Positions 5,661 through 5,751 of a stretch of 5,751 bases of DNA are shown here, piece by piece. Location of the stretch: positions 1 to 5,751 of the forward strand of contig JACDGO010000153.1 in NCBI GenBank assembly GCA_013821585.1. Reading direction: 5' to 3'. Within the stretch, counting starts at the first letter, position 1, and every line of letters starts with the position of its first letter. The notes under the pieces are model-generated. The model had not been told where the DNA came from and made no database searches. It was given only the letters and a program-made list of their open reading frames with translations. Origin of the DNA: Sphingomonadaceae bacterium. Its GTDB lineage: Bacteria; Pseudomonadota; Alphaproteobacteria; Sphingomonadales; Sphingomonadaceae. A program made the translations under genes and the position numbers.

Positions 5661-5729
5661 CCGCTCGTTTCGTCGCAAAGGTCGGTTTTGTCCAATCCGC
5701 GAGCGATGGACCGCGCTAGGGGCACCCGC

Positions 5730-5751
5730 ATGATGTATGACAGCGTAGTGG
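5730..5751 (+). CDS. Probable first codons of a further gene, cut by the window end
   Basis: Tandem ATG codons (5730 and 5733) are followed by TAT GAC AGC GTA GTG G, giving MMYDSVV before the edge. AGGGG (5718-5722) lies seven bases upstream, a good ribosome site. The short peptide resembles the first beta-strand of Rossmann-type FAD or NAD enzymes (YDxVVVGxG), but seven residues cannot establish that. The upstream 5661-5729 contains TTGTCC (5688-5693) and GCTAGG (5715-5720), too far apart for a confident promoter. Confidence 0.42.

Noticed and set aside
5688..5720. TTGTCC ... GCTAGG as the promoter of the gene starting at 5730
   Set aside because: The spacing is about 21-23 bp, well outside the usual range, and the -10-like element merges with the ribosome site.
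1..5751. Mobile element, integron, phage remnant, CRISPR or defence system
   Set aside because: No transposase, integrase, direct-repeat array, target duplication, tRNA or compositional break is visible; all genes fit housekeeping or envelope roles.

Overview
This is a GC-rich chromosomal segment that reads as an alphaproteobacterium, most likely a sphingomonad (order Sphingomonadales). That rests on the protein sequences (mitochondrial-like NuoA, NuoB and NuoC), on the order nuoABC / exported YbjN / inositol monophosphatase / efp, and on promoter-like elements resembling the alphaproteobacterial TTGACGS-N10-14-GCTANAWC pattern. I infer the lineage from remembered family sequences, not from a search. 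All genes look intact except those cut by the window edges. I see no mobile element, CRISPR array, tRNA or rRNA.

Layout. Positions 1-1382 hold the start of a complex I operon on the minus strand (nuoA, nuoB, 5' part of nuoC), tightly overlapped. A 160-bp divergent intergenic region (1383-1542) with an 8+8 bp inverted repeat separates it from a plus-strand gene for an exported YbjN-domain protein (1543-2010). That gene converges, with only 15 bp between stops, on a minus-strand cluster transcribed in the order L,D-transpeptidase (4034-5020), membrane-anchored M23 peptidase (3450-4037), efp (2848-3411), inositol monophosphatase (2026-2841). A DUF882/M15 peptidase with a Tat-like signal (5097-5660, plus) diverges from the L,D-transpeptidase across 76 bp. 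The last 22 bases look like the first codons of another plus-strand gene. No stretch above about 160 bp lacks a gene.

How the parts work together. Three adjacent genes act on peptidoglycan. The L,D-transpeptidase should form 3-3 cross-links or attach partners to peptidoglycan. The DUF882 protein belongs to the family of E. coli MepK (YcbK), a 3-3 cross-link endopeptidase. The M23 protein is a LytM-type endopeptidase. This looks like a maker/cleaver module for 3-3 cross-links, arranged differently from the E. coli ldtD-mepK pair. The M23 stop codon lies inside a good promoter match for efp, so efp and suhB probably have their own transcription although they sit in line with the cell-wall genes. 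The window is mostly conserved housekeeping DNA. I do not see a wholly new system; the points of interest are regulatory architecture and the cell-wall gene grouping.
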